A DNA stretch of 64,000 bases. It comes from JBBTTE01 sp038064395. GTDB lineage: Bacteria; Patescibacteriota; Saccharimonadia; Saccharimonadales; UBA4665. How positions within the stretch are numbered: position 1 is the stretch's first letter; the number at the start of each line of letters is the position of its first letter. The notes under the pieces were generated by a model. The model ran no database searches and was not told where the DNA came from. It worked only from the letters and a program-made list of their open reading frames with translations. The DNA lies in assembly GCA_038064395.1 (NCBI GenBank), contig JBBTTE010000008.1, forward strand, positions 1 through 64,000, read 5' to 3'. Made by a program: the position numbers and the translations under genes. Positions 44,707-53,883 of the stretch are shown here, one piece after another.

Positions 44707-45552
44707 TCATTGCTTGATGACGACTGCCCAGTCTTCTTCTCCGTGCCCTGCAGCTTGAGCCTTGTTATAGGCGGCTATAACGTCATCGAGTATTGGTAGT
44801 TGAGTCGAATCCGTTAACTGTTTGGCGTACTTCAGATCCTTTAGTATCCAATCAACAGAAAATGTTAGAGGTATGTCAGCTTGTTGGTAGGCTGCCCAAG
44901 CGATATTGGTAATAACTCCGCCTGGTCGGTCGCATAGGGCTGGCCCAACCTTGCTGAGGTCTAGGCCTTGAGACTTTGCCATGAGCATAGCTTCTCCAAA
45001 GGCATTAAGATGAGAAGCTTGTAGGCTGTTGAGTATAAGCTTGTATTTCATGCCAGAACTAGCTGGGCCAAAGTAAACGACTTTGCTGCTGATTGCTTCC
45101 AAGTCAGGCTTAATAGCTTCCAGCTTGGATTGGTCACCGCCAACCAGAAGAGTAAGCGATCCGCCTTCAGCTGCCACGCGACCTCCAGTTAGGGGCATAT
45201 CCAAGAAATCATAGCCTTTCGAATGGCACATTTCAGATAACTGTTCAGTCCATTGCGCCGAGAACGTACCGCTGGCTATCAATACGTTGCGGTTATCAGC
45301 TCCAGCTAATATGCCATCTGGCCCCTGCCACACTGCTTGCGAGGAGGAGTCATCGGCAGTAACTTCGAAGACAATATCGGCTTGCTCGGCAGCTTCCTTA
45401 GGGCTGCTCACAAGCGTTGCACCAGACTTCTGAAGTTCTGTGGTCTTGTCAGGAGAACGGTTCCAGATAGCTACTGAATAGCCTGCCTTAAGGTAGTTGG
45501 CTGCAATACCACTACCCATGATGCCTGTACCAATAACAGCAATTCTTTTCAT
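44707..45552 (-). CDS. Beta-hydroxyacid dehydrogenase (3-hydroxyisobutyrate dehydrogenase family)
   Basis: A 281-residue NAD(P)-dependent enzyme with the Rossmann motif VIGTGIMGSGIAANY at 5-19. The substrate motif reads FLDMPLTGGRVAAEGGSL, and the catalytic-type lysine lies in GMKYKLILNSLQA. Members reduce or oxidise small hydroxyacids such as tartronate semialdehyde or succinic semialdehyde. The substrate cannot be set. ATG 45552 is 6 nt after TATACT (45564-45559), so it is preferred over an upstream in-frame ATG. Confidence 0.85.
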   Translation of the reverse strand: MKRIAVIGTGIMGSGIAANYLKAGYSVAIWNRSPDKTTELQKSGATLVSSPKEAAEQADIVFEVTADDSSSQAVWQGPDGILAGADNRNVLIASGTFSAQWTEQLSEMCHSKGYDFLDMPLTGGRVAAEGGSLTLLVGGDQSKLEAIKPDLEAISSKVVYFGPASSGMKYKLILNSLQASHLNAFGEAMLMAKSQGLDLSKVGPALCDRPGGVITNIAWAAYQQADIPLTFSVDWILKDLKYAKQLTDSTQLPILDDVIAAYNKAQAAGHGEEDWAVVIKQ

Positions 45553-45629
45553 GCTCACAGTATATAGCATCTGTAGAGCTTGACCGACGAGCAATAACCG
45601 AATTATAGATGGGTTATAATATACCTAAG

Positions 45630-46790
45630 ATGTCTAAAATAGTTCTGGCGACGCGTATGGCGAGTATGGGCGAGAGTGCGACTTTGGCGCTTAATGCTAG
45701 AGCAAAACAAATGGCCGCTGATGGCAAAACTATCTATAACCTTACAGCTGGTGAGCTGGCCTCGGACACCCCTGACTATATTCAGCAAGCAGTCGCCAAG
45801 ACCCTAAATCAGAATAAGTACACACCTGTAGCTGGCCTACCTAAGTTACGACAACAGATTGCAGACGATGCCGCTCGGAACTACGGCCTAGACTGGATTA
45901 AGCCTGCGAATGTTGTCGTAACGGCTGGCGCCAAACCTGCCTTGCACGCTAGTTTACAGGCGATCATTAATGAAGGCGACGAGGTTATTGTGCCTACGCC
46001 ATCATGGGTAAGTTATAACAATCTTATTGAACTGGCTGGCGGTGTGGTTGTCGAAGTGCCTTTGACTGATCAGTTCGATCTCGACCCTGAGGCAATTAAG
46101 TCCAAAATGACAGAGAAGACAAAAGCGATCATTATTAATTCGCCTCATAACCCTACGGGTGCGGTGTTTTCTAAGGCCACACTAGACGAGTTGGCCGAGG
46201 TATTAAAGGGTACAGACGTCACAGTAATTTCGGACGATATGTATGCCAAGCTGGTCTACGAAGATGGATTCACGCTTGTGCCAACTTGTGGATTCGAAAA
46301 CATAATTATTATCAATGGCTTCTCGAAAAGCCAGGCGCTGACTGGTTGGCGGATTGGTTACGTGATTGCAGACAAAACCATAGCTGATGCCATAACTAAT
46401 CTGCTCAGTCATATAACTGGCAATGCTGCTGTGCCGAGTCAGCATGCTGCAATTGCTGCCATGGAACTTCACGATACGCCACCCCGATCAACTCTTGATG
46501 CATTGAAACACCAAAGGCTTATAGTTGATAATGCCTTGCGCAATATCAAAGGGCTAGAGCATCATCTGCCTGGCGGTGCGTTTTATGTTTTCGTAGATTT
46601 GCGTGACGTAACCGATAACAGTGCTAAGTGGTGCGAACAGCTGTTGGTCGAAACTGGTGTGGCTCTAGTGCCCGGCGAGGCTTTCAGCGCCCCCGGCTTT
46701 GCTCGCCTATCATTTGTGACCGATGAAGCAACACTTAAGACCGCCCTAGATAAGATTGCTCAGTTTGTTGCTGCAGGAGCTAAGACTTGA
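45630..46790 (+). CDS. Class I aminotransferase (aspartate-type)
   Basis: A 386-residue PLP enzyme. Motifs: PHNPTGAVFSK, the DDMYAKLVY segment with the pyridine-binding Asp-x-x-Tyr, and the PLP lysine in INGFSKSQALTGWRIGYV. An ARLSFV segment near the end carries the substrate carboxylate arginine. The group includes aspartate aminotransferases. The stop overlaps the PEP carboxylase start (TTGA), so both proteins are made together, which supports oxaloacetate to aspartate. The ATG at 45630 is 9 nt after TATAAT (45615-45620). Confidence 0.88.
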   Translation: MSKIVLATRMASMGESATLALNARAKQMAADGKTIYNLTAGELASDTPDYIQQAVAKTLNQNKYTPVAGLPKLRQQIADDAARNYGLDWIKPANVVVTAGAKPALHASLQAIINEGDEVIVPTPSWVSYNNLIELAGGVVVEVPLTDQFDLDPEAIKSKMTEKTKAIIINSPHNPTGAVFSKATLDELAEVLKGTDVTVISDDMYAKLVYEDGFTLVPTCGFENIIIINGFSKSQALTGWRIGYVIADKTIADAITNLLSHITGNAAVPSQHAAIAAMELHDTPPRSTLDALKHQRLIVDNALRNIKGLEHHLPGGAFYVFVDLRDVTDNSAKWCEQLLVETGVALVPGEAFSAPGFARLSFVTDEATLKTALDKIAQFVAAGAKT

Positions 46791-48298
46791 GAGCCATTCC
46801 GGCCACTATGGCCACTCAGCACCCAGATAATGCAGCTGCGCCTTACTGGGATAGCCTGAGTCGACCGTTCATCAGTGCCTACCAAGAGATGAATGAATCT
46901 GTGGCCTGCTTCAAGGATCTTGGGGTTAGCGAGTTCATGTGGGACTGGGAGGGTAAGCACGCCGATGCGGCAGTTATCGACCGCTTGTTCAGTGAGTATT
47001 ATGACTATTTCACCAAGACCCAACTCGGTCGTGATAAGTTCTTGACGTTCCGTCTGCCAAATATTTGGGAAGAAAAGGGTTACAGTTTGCTGCAGGCCAT
47101 GACAGTTATTCTTACTAGCGAGGACTTTGCTCGAGATCTTAAGTATCAGAATCGGCCTCTCTTCGAAGTCATCCTGCCGATGACTGAACGAGCCGATCAG
47201 CTGATGCATATGCACGAACTGTTCGAGAAGCTGGCTCGCTTCAAGTCGACTCAGTTTACGCCCGATCAGGCTGCTAACACTGACTATCTGGAATTGATTC
47301 CTCTGGTCGAAAGTGTGGAAAGTCAGCAAGCCGTGGCTAGTCTTCTGACTGAGTACGTCAAGCTCTATAAGCAGCACTTTGGACGCACGCCCAGTTATAT
47401 AAGGCCGTTCTTGGCTAGGTCTGATCCAGCTCTGGTTTCTGGCTTGCTAGCTACGGTTATCGCTAATAAGTTAGCGTTATCTAGAGTGTATGAGTTTGCC
47501 AAAGAGTCAGGCGTCCAGGTCTTTCCTATATCTGGCGTCGGGAGCTTGCCGTTCAGAGGTGGTTTGACACCCGATACAGTAGATAGTTACCTGAAGGAAT
47601 ATCCAGGAATGCGAACCGTCAGCATTCAGTCCTCGTTCCGTTATGATCACCCGATAGAAGAGGTCAAACTTGCTATCAAAAAGCTCGAAGTTGAGTTACC
47701 TAAGACCAAGCCTGAACTTATTCCTGCAGTTGATCAAACTCGGCTGGTCGCCATAGGCAAACAATCGACAACCTTTTATCAAAAGTCCTTGTCTAAGATT
47801 GCCGTAGACCTTAAGCCGATTTTTGCCGCCATACCTAAGCGCCGTGATCGACGCCAACACATCGGCCTATTGGCATATGGGCGCTCCATGGATGGTCAGG
47901 CTTTGCCTCGAGCTATAACTTTTACCGCTGGGTTATATTCTGTCGGTGTACCACCTGAATTGATTGGATTGGGACGAAGTCTGGAATCATTCAGCGACTT
48001 CGAGCTGAAGCTTGTTAAGAAATATTATCGCAATCTGATGACCGATGCTGAGAAGTCAGGCCGGTATCTTAATAAGGCTAATCTCAGTAGTCTGGCCAAA
48101 GCAAACAAAGCCTGGAAGTTGATCGAAGATGACGTAAGGCTTGCCGAGAAGTTGTTGGGGCTAACATTTGGGCCACAAACCGCCGCCGAAAAGTCTCACG
48201 AGAGACTCAGTTCAGCGGCACTAGACGCTGTAGCTAAGCCAGATGACCTAAGAGACTTAATTGAAGAAATGGCAGAACTGCGTAAGAGCCTAGGCTAG
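46787..48298 (+). CDS. ppcA: Archaeal-type phosphoenolpyruvate carboxylase
   Basis: The enzyme makes oxaloacetate from PEP and bicarbonate. At 503 residues it is the short archaeal form, not the roughly 900-residue bacterial one. The N-terminal RAIPATMATQHPDNA, the loop GSLPFRGGLTPD and the SFRYDHPIEEV segment match that family. The start is TTG at 46787, kept because archaeal relatives begin with the residues before MATQHPDN. The stop shares CTAG with the stop of the opposing gnd gene. Confidence 0.93.
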   Translation: MRAIPATMATQHPDNAAAPYWDSLSRPFISAYQEMNESVACFKDLGVSEFMWDWEGKHADAAVIDRLFSEYYDYFTKTQLGRDKFLTFRLPNIWEEKGYSLLQAMTVILTSEDFARDLKYQNRPLFEVILPMTERADQLMHMHELFEKLARFKSTQFTPDQAANTDYLELIPLVESVESQQAVASLLTEYVKLYKQHFGRTPSYIRPFLARSDPALVSGLLATVIANKLALSRVYEFAKESGVQVFPISGVGSLPFRGGLTPDTVDSYLKEYPGMRTVSIQSSFRYDHPIEEVKLAIKKLEVELPKTKPELIPAVDQTRLVAIGKQSTTFYQKSLSKIAVDLKPIFAAIPKRRDRRQHIGLLAYGRSMDGQALPRAITFTAGLYSVGVPPELIGLGRSLESFSDFELKLVKKYYRNLMTDAEKSGRYLNKANLSSLAKANKAWKLIEDDVRLAEKLLGLTFGPQTAAEKSHERLSSAALDAVAKPDDLRDLIEEMAELRKSLG

Positions 48299-49755
48299 GC
48301 GTTGTAGCTGCTAGAACTGGCGCTGCCACCATGCCCTGTCCAATTGGTGTGGAAGAATTCGCCTTCAGGCTTATCGGTTCGTTCGTAGGTGTGAGCACCG
48401 AAGTAATCGCGCTGTGCTTGTAGTAAGTTGGCTGGCAAGTTCTCGGTTCGGTATGCATCGTAAAACGCCAATGCGGCACTCATAGCCGGCACAGGCACGC
48501 CCGCTTGAACAGCCGAGGCTATAGTGTCACGCCAAGCTGCTTGATTAGTCTGAACTGCGTCCGAGAAGAAGTTATCCATCAGTAGATTATCAAGGTCAGG
48601 ATTATTGGTGTAGGCGTTCTTAATATCTCCTAAGAAGCGACTCCTAATTATGCAGCCTCCACGCCACATTAATGCGATACCGCCGTAGTTGAGATTCCAG
48701 CCATATTTATTAGCTGCGGCTTTCATCAGCATGTATCCCTGAGCGTAGCTAATAATCTTCGATGCGTACAGAGCCTGCCTAATACTGTCGGTTGAGAGGT
48801 CTTTGTTGCCCGAGCTCTCAGAGCCTTTTAGCCTCTTAGAGGCTTCAACGCGCTCCTTCTTAAGTGCAGAAATGCAGCGAGCATATACCGCCTCACTTAT
48901 TAAGCTAACTGGTTGGCCCAGTTCGGCTGAGCTAATGACCGTCCATTTGCCGGTGCCTTTTTGACCTGCCTTATCAAGGATTTTATCGACAAGTGGTTGC
49001 CCGTCTTCGTCCTTAAAGGCTAGGATTTCTGATGTGATCTCAATCAAGAAGCTATCGAGTTCGCTCTTGTTCCATTCCGTAAATATTGATGACATTTCGT
49101 CCGCACTTAGACCGAGATGGTCTCGCATTAACTGGTAGGCCTCGCCAATCAGTTGCATGTCGCCATATTCGATGCCATTGTGTACCATCTTGACGTAGTG
49201 CCCGGCGCCACCTTCGCCAACCCACTCGCAGCATGGTGAACCGTCATCGACTTTGGCGGCTATTGATTGGAAAATTTCTTTCACATGAGGCCATGCAGCT
49301 GGCGAGCCACCCGGCATGATCGACGGCCCATTGCGCGCTCCTTCTTCGCCACCAGATACGCCCGTGCCAACATACAGTAAATCCTTAGACTCAACATATT
49401 CCATACGCCTCTGTGTGTCGGTGAAGAGCGAGTTGCCGCCATCGATTATAATATCGCCCGCTTCAAGATGAGCTAGAAGTTGCTCAATCGTCTGATCGAC
49501 GGCTTCGCCGGCTTTGACCATAAGCATGACGCGACGAGGCGTCTTAAGATTGGCCACAACTTCTTCTATTGAATGGGCACCGATGACGTTTGAATCCTTA
49601 GCCTCATTACTCAGAAACTCATCCACCTTAGAAGTAGTACGATTGAAAGCCGCTACCGTAAAACCATGATCATCCATGTTCATAATCAGGTTTTGCCCCA
49701 TTACGGCCAGGCCAATGACGGCTATGTCTGCTCTTGGCTCTGATTCTTCGGTCAT
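48295..49755 (-). CDS. gnd: 6-phosphogluconate dehydrogenase, decarboxylating
   Basis: Converts 6-phosphogluconate to ribulose 5-phosphate with NADP+. The 486-residue protein is full length: Rossmann motif IGLAVMGQNLIMNM near 15, DGGNSLFTDT, the GVSGGEEGARNGPSIMPGG signature and HYVKMVHNGIEYGDMQL with catalytic lysine. A C-terminal tail with HTYER contacts the other subunit. It has a strong GGGGGAG Shine-Dalgarno, unlike most genes here. It supplies pentoses and NADPH. Confidence 0.96.
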   Translation of the reverse strand: MTEESEPRADIAVIGLAVMGQNLIMNMDDHGFTVAAFNRTTSKVDEFLSNEAKDSNVIGAHSIEEVVANLKTPRRVMLMVKAGEAVDQTIEQLLAHLEAGDIIIDGGNSLFTDTQRRMEYVESKDLLYVGTGVSGGEEGARNGPSIMPGGSPAAWPHVKEIFQSIAAKVDDGSPCCEWVGEGGAGHYVKMVHNGIEYGDMQLIGEAYQLMRDHLGLSADEMSSIFTEWNKSELDSFLIEITSEILAFKDEDGQPLVDKILDKAGQKGTGKWTVISSAELGQPVSLISEAVYARCISALKKERVEASKRLKGSESSGNKDLSTDSIRQALYASKIISYAQGYMLMKAAANKYGWNLNYGGIALMWRGGCIIRSRFLGDIKNAYTNNPDLDNLLMDNFFSDAVQTNQAAWRDTIASAVQAGVPVPAMSAALAFYDAYRTENLPANLLQAQRDYFGAHTYERTDKPEGEFFHTNWTGHGGSASSSSYNA

Positions 49756-49863
49756 GCTCCCCCTAGCTTGTTATGATTGTTGTGCCATTTCACTTAAGTA
49801 TAGTATATACAAAGTCACCCGTTAACTTGTGTGATTAAGGCGATATAGTATTAACTATCAGTA

Positions 49864-50451
49864 ATGGGTATAAAATTCAGTCGCAAAAAACTTAAATTGA
49901 TAGTTGCCATCTTAGTGATCGCGGTTGTAATCGGGCTCGCTGTCTTATACATAATGAGGCTACTCAATCAACCTGCCAACGGAACCGTCATTAGGACTGG
50001 CCCAACAGCCTTAACTACGCCCCAGCCAAGTTATAGGACGCTAGATAGTAAATATTTCACTGCACGCTACTCGGGTCGTTTTGGATTGGCCGCATCGGAC
50101 CCCAAGACATCGGCATCGTTACAGGCATGGACTTTGGTAGCTCACCAAGAGGCTGGCATCGGTGAATCGAGCAAAATTAGCGTGATTGTGGCAAGTTTGC
50201 CAATTGGAGGCGTTACGGAAGATGGCACATACAAGCTGTTTGCAGCGTACCCTGAACTATATACTATATCTGAAGCCACTTACGGTGGGGATCAAGTCGT
50301 TGTTGCTAAGCGGATCAAGCCCACCTATCAACAAACAGTCCTGTGGTCGCACAATGGATTTTTGCTAACAGTTACCTTATCGGCGGCTTCAGAGACGGAC
50401 TTAGTGAACGGCGAACTAGACTCACTATTAACATCGCTCAAATGGCGCTAA
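49864..50451 (+). CDS. Hypothetical membrane-anchored extracytoplasmic protein
   Basis: No family recognised. The 195-residue protein has an N-terminal membrane helix (about 11-31) after a basic KKLK segment. A compact outer domain with mixed alpha/beta character follows, ending in NGELDSLLTSLKWR. It resembles the many small PsbP- or lipoprotein-like outer domains that bind proteins or lipids, but no motif is decisive. It heads the surface-protein region and may be a partner of the genes that follow. Confidence 0.6.
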   Translation: MGIKFSRKKLKLIVAILVIAVVIGLAVLYIMRLLNQPANGTVIRTGPTALTTPQPSYRTLDSKYFTARYSGRFGLAASDPKTSASLQAWTLVAHQEAGIGESSKISVIVASLPIGGVTEDGTYKLFAAYPELYTISEATYGGDQVVVAKRIKPTYQQTVLWSHNGFLLTVTLSAASETDLVNGELDSLLTSLKWR

Positions 50452-50479
50452 TGAATGCCTGTCATATATAATGGTTAGC

Positions 50480-51505
50480 ATGTTGGGTATATGGCTTCCT
50501 ATTGGTGCGATTGTTTTTGCGGCCTTTCCTAGTACTCCTAATTATCAATTAAATAGCTATGGCTTTGGTAGCGGTGGAACTGCAAACTCTACGACTAGCA
50601 ACTACGCACTTGAAGGAATATCAGGTGAAATCAGCGGTTCGCCCAGTTCGACTGCCACCTATTCGGTCAAGCCAGGCTTTATCCAGACTCAGCAGGCTCA
50701 TGTGCCTAAGGTTTCAGCGTTTGATAACGGCAGCGGCACTTACTACAACAAGCTCCACTTTGTAATCGACCAACAGAGCAATCCAAGTGACGCCCAGTAT
50801 GCCGTTTCTATTAGTACCGATAACTTTGTTAGCAACGTTAACTACGTCAAGAACGACCTTACGATCGGCGCCTCTTTGGCGTTAACAGATTATCAAACTT
50901 ACTCAACATGGGGTGGAGCCAGCGGCGCGAATATTATTGGCTTACTTCCAGACACCACCTATTACTTAAGAATTAAGGCCACTCAAGGTAAATACACAGA
51001 GTCAGCCTATGGTCCTATCGCCTCTGCAACTACTACCAATCCGCACTTGTCTTTCTCAGTCTCTACTAATAGCGAGAATCTCGGTTCTCTGATAGCTGGA
51101 TCAGTTGTTAGCTCTCCGTCTACGGTCGATGTGGACTTTGATACTAATGCGGCATCAGGCGGTGACGTTTATATCAACGGTAAGAATACTGGCTTATTTA
51201 GCACCCAAGCATCCTATACTATCCCTTCTTCAACGGGTGATTTGAGTGTTTTGGCTAGGGGCTTTGGCGCTCAAGTTACGGCTACCGGAGCCACGACAGG
51301 GACATTTACAAAAGTCAGCCCCTACAACGGTACGCTTAATAACGTCGGCATTACAGATACGACAATTAGGCGTATTATCACGTCTGCAGGTCCTATAGTC
51401 GGAGGTACGGGGTCAATAAGTATCAAAGCTAAAGCTGCCGCTTCTGACAAGGCGGCCGACGATTACACCGAAACGATTACTTTGTTGGCCTCGGCAAGTT
51501 TTTGA
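50480..51505 (+). CDS. Secreted surface protein with beta-sandwich repeats
   Basis: A 341-residue exported protein with a signal peptide of about 17-20 residues (MLGIWLPIGAIVFAAF). An N-terminal region (YQLNSYGFGSGGTANSTTSNY) as seen in CPR surface proteins is followed by a fibronectin-like middle (TYYLRIKATQGKYTESAYG) and a C-terminal beta domain ending DDYTETITLLASASF. The same final domain closes the next protein. ATG 50480 is 7 nt after TATAAT (50467-50472), which overlaps the ATG at 50471 and rules it out. Confidence 0.7.
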   Translation: MLGIWLPIGAIVFAAFPSTPNYQLNSYGFGSGGTANSTTSNYALEGISGEISGSPSSTATYSVKPGFIQTQQAHVPKVSAFDNGSGTYYNKLHFVIDQQSNPSDAQYAVSISTDNFVSNVNYVKNDLTIGASLALTDYQTYSTWGGASGANIIGLLPDTTYYLRIKATQGKYTESAYGPIASATTTNPHLSFSVSTNSENLGSLIAGSVVSSPSTVDVDFDTNAASGGDVYINGKNTGLFSTQASYTIPSSTGDLSVLARGFGAQVTATGATTGTFTKVSPYNGTLNNVGITDTTIRRIITSAGPIVGGTGSISIKAKAAASDKAADDYTETITLLASASF

Positions 51506-51554
51506 TGATTTTGCCAAACTTTTGCACAAAACGTAAAAATATCAATAAATTTAG

Positions 51555-51584
51555 TTGACATTATTAAAACATAACTGGTATTCT
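51555..51584 (+). promoter_or_regulatory. Strong promoter with extended -10 element
   Basis: A perfect TTGACA (51555-51560), an 18-nt spacer and TGG-TATTCT (extended -10, hexamer 51579-51584). The leader of about 33 nt contains AAAGG before the GTG start. This is the only perfect -35 promoter in the window and one of few with a real leader, so the product should be abundant. Confidence 0.7.
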
Positions 51585-51623
51585 TAGCGTAACACCTAAA
51601 AACCACTAAAAAAGGTAAAAATA

Positions 51624-52706
51624 GTGATCACAAAACTAAAAAGAAAATTCACTTCCGTAACAGCATTGGTAGCAGTTGCTGCCTTACTAGCGCCAGCACT
51701 TTTGACTGCTCTGGCTCTTAACTCAGCTAGCGCGGCAACTCTCACAACTAGCTACCTAAGGCTTAACCGTTTGCAAGCAGGTTCTACTACTTCTGTACGT
51801 CTACAATTTAGGACGGTTGGCGCGGGAGCAACTAGCGTAGCCGTTGATTTTAATGGTACTGACGCCTCCACTTGGACAGGTAGCAGCGGTACAGTAAACG
51901 CTACCCAGACAACTAACACGGCAACTTGTGCCTCAGAGACAGGTGATACAGCGCTTCCAGGCACACTATCTGCTTCGGGTTCAGGCTCAACGGTCACTGT
52001 TACAGGCGTGACAGCGCTGTCAGCGACTACTACATATTGTGTCGATCTGACTTCTACTACTGCGGTAACCAACGCCACAGCTGGTGAATATCACCCAACT
52101 GTCACTGTAGGTAGCGATTCCAGTACCGTAGCTTTGCGAACTATATCTAACGATCAAATTGTGGTTACAGCCTCTGTTCCGCCGACGTTTAACTTCCTTC
52201 TTAGCGGCAACACGGACTCGTTTACGACTAACCTTAGTACCTCATCTGTTGTTTCGACCACAGGTAGGACTGTCACGATTACAACTAACGCCGCCTCGGG
52301 CTGGATAGCTTGGGTCAAGGGACTTAATGCTTCGAGCGGTGCGGCTACTAAGGGTGCCTTAAGATCTGCGTCAGCCAGTAACTTCACGATCCCTACGACT
52401 AACGCTAATGCCCTTGGCAGCGCATCTCACACGCTTTCGAACAATACTCAAGACTATGGTCTGGGCGTCACTATATCTACCGATGCTTCAGGCGGCGGTA
52501 CGGTGTCTGTAGATGCTGCTTATGATGGTACGGCCTCAAAAGCTGGTGTTCTCGACCCCACTAACTTCCGCGCAATTGCTAGTGCTAACGGCACTACAAC
52601 CGGTGACGTCATTACGTTAACAGAGCGAGCCACCATTGATGGAGCAGTACCTGCAGCAACTGACTACACTGATACGCTATCAGTTATCGGAGCTGGTAAC
52701 TTCTAA
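51624..52706 (+). CDS. Major secreted threonine/serine-rich surface protein
   Basis: A 360-residue exported protein. The signal peptide spans about 37 residues (hydrophobic core LVAVAALLAPALLTALAL, cleavage near NSASA-AT). The rest is rich in Thr, Ser, Ala and Gly, with beta-strand patterns. It ends TDYTDTLSVIGAGNF, matching the C-terminal domain of the preceding protein. There is no LPxTG or other known anchor. Position next to DUF916-like genes suggests a surface complex like that of WxL proteins, though the WxL motif itself is absent. Starts at GTG. Confidence 0.75.
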   Translation: MITKLKRKFTSVTALVAVAALLAPALLTALALNSASAATLTTSYLRLNRLQAGSTTSVRLQFRTVGAGATSVAVDFNGTDASTWTGSSGTVNATQTTNTATCASETGDTALPGTLSASGSGSTVTVTGVTALSATTTYCVDLTSTTAVTNATAGEYHPTVTVGSDSSTVALRTISNDQIVVTASVPPTFNFLLSGNTDSFTTNLSTSSVVSTTGRTVTITTNAASGWIAWVKGLNASSGAATKGALRSASASNFTIPTTNANALGSASHTLSNNTQDYGLGVTISTDASGGGTVSVDAAYDGTASKAGVLDPTNFRAIASANGTTTGDVITLTERATIDGAVPAATDYTDTLSVIGAGNF

Positions 52707-52729
52707 AGTCAACTGATCTTTAAATTTTT

Positions 52730-52755
52730 AAGAGGCTGCTCAGGCGGCCTCTTTT
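52730..52755 (+). terminator. Rho-independent terminator
   Basis: The stem AAGAGGC / GCCTCTT (7 bp) with a 10-nt loop is followed by TTTTA just after the surface-protein gene. It closes that transcription unit before the next promoter (TAGAAT at 52794-52799). Confidence 0.75.
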
Positions 52756-52809
52756 AGTCTGCATCAGTAGTTCCGCTGAGCCGTTAAATCCTGTAGAATA
52801 AGTGTAAAT

Positions 52810-53883
52810 ATGAGGGTTTTGAAGTTTGCTTTATTTTTTTTGGTGGCCTTCTTTGTCCTCTTCCCAACCACCGCTCAAGCCGCCCCAGATGGCGGCAGCA
52901 CCGGCTCCCTCAACCTAATCACTTCACCGCTGCCGATCAGCCTAAGTGGCCCTCCAGGCAGCACCTTGACCACTGACATTCGTATCAAGAATGGCAGTAC
53001 CCACGACGAAACCCTCAAAGTAACTCTAATGAAGTTCGCAGCTTACGGCGAAGAAGGTAAACCAGCCATCGCCGAACGCGAACCTGGTGACAACTACTTC
53101 GACTGGGTAAGCTTCTCGCCTCAAACCTTCGCTGCTCCACCCAATGAATGGGTGACGGTTAAGATGACAGTCAAACTGCCACCAACTGCTGCCTTCGGCT
53201 ACTACTACGCAGCGGTCTTCTCTCGCGCTGGAGCCCCTGAGAAGTCCTCAGGACGACAGAACGTCCTAGTAGGCTCTACAGCTGTCCTGGCACTTGTAGA
53301 AGCCCAAGTACCTAATGCTAAGCGGACTGCTAACATTGCTAGCTTCAGTGCTGATCAGAGGTTCTATGAGTTCCTGCCAGCTACTTTCAGAGTTAAGGTC
53401 CACAACAGTGGTAATGTTCATCTAATACCAACTGGCAACATCTACATCAGCCGTGGCGACAAGACAGTAGCGACCCTCAAAGTTAACTCGGCTCAGGGCA
53501 ACGTACTACCTAACAGCAATCGTGCCTTCACTGCCGCTTGGAAAGACGGCTTCCCTGTCTACACCGAGAAAGAGTCTGGTGGTCAAGTAGTCCTAGATAA
53601 GGACGGCAAACAAGTCACCGACCTCAAATGGGACTATTCTAAGGCTTCTAAGCTAAGATTCGGTCACTACACAGCTCATCTACTCATGGCCTACGACGAT
53701 GGCAAACAAGACGTCCCACTAGAGGCGGTAGTTAGCTTCTGGGTTATACCTTGGAGGGTGATAGGGATATCCATAGTACTTATAGGTTTGCCCGCAGTAC
53801 TGGTCTACTTAATAATGCGCTGGCGGTTCAGGCGCTTATTAGAGGCTAGGACGGGTACCGACAATACGAGGCGTAAGAAATGA
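52810..53883 (+). CDS. DUF916-like membrane-anchored surface protein, copy 1
   Basis: A 357-residue protein: signal peptide (about 1-24, ending TAQA), two immunoglobulin-like beta domains, a C-terminal membrane helix (about 317-338) and a basic cytoplasmic tail. The first domain has the layout of DUF916 (WxL-interacting protein) domains, with LKVTLMKFAAYGEEG and AAFGYYYAAVFSRAG. Residues 22-319 are encoded by DNA identical to copy 2. It ends with an ATGA overlap onto copy 2. Confidence 0.75.
   Translation: MRVLKFALFFLVAFFVLFPTTAQAAPDGGSTGSLNLITSPLPISLSGPPGSTLTTDIRIKNGSTHDETLKVTLMKFAAYGEEGKPAIAEREPGDNYFDWVSFSPQTFAAPPNEWVTVKMTVKLPPTAAFGYYYAAVFSRAGAPEKSSGRQNVLVGSTAVLALVEAQVPNAKRTANIASFSADQRFYEFLPATFRVKVHNSGNVHLIPTGNIYISRGDKTVATLKVNSAQGNVLPNSNRAFTAAWKDGFPVYTEKESGGQVVLDKDGKQVTDLKWDYSKASKLRFGHYTAHLLMAYDDGKQDVPLEAVVSFWVIPWRVIGISIVLIGLPAVLVYLIMRWRFRRLLEARTGTDNTRRKK
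52872..53768 (+). repeat. Exact 897-bp direct repeat, copy 1
   Basis: The DNA from here is identical, by direct reading, to 53999-54895. The two copies are offset by 1127 bp. The repeat covers both extracellular domains but neither the N-terminal leader nor the membrane anchor of the two genes. Confidence 0.95.

Noticed and set aside
46760..47377. A 205-codon minus-strand frame opposite the aminotransferase end and PEP carboxylase
   Set aside because: The plus-strand proteins there are clear, full-length family members. The reverse frame is a shadow.
51506..51623. Possible small RNA or riboswitch before the strongly promoted surface gene
   Set aside because: The AT-rich gap shows only the promoter and a short leader with AAAGG. 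No stable stem or known aptamer pattern was visible.
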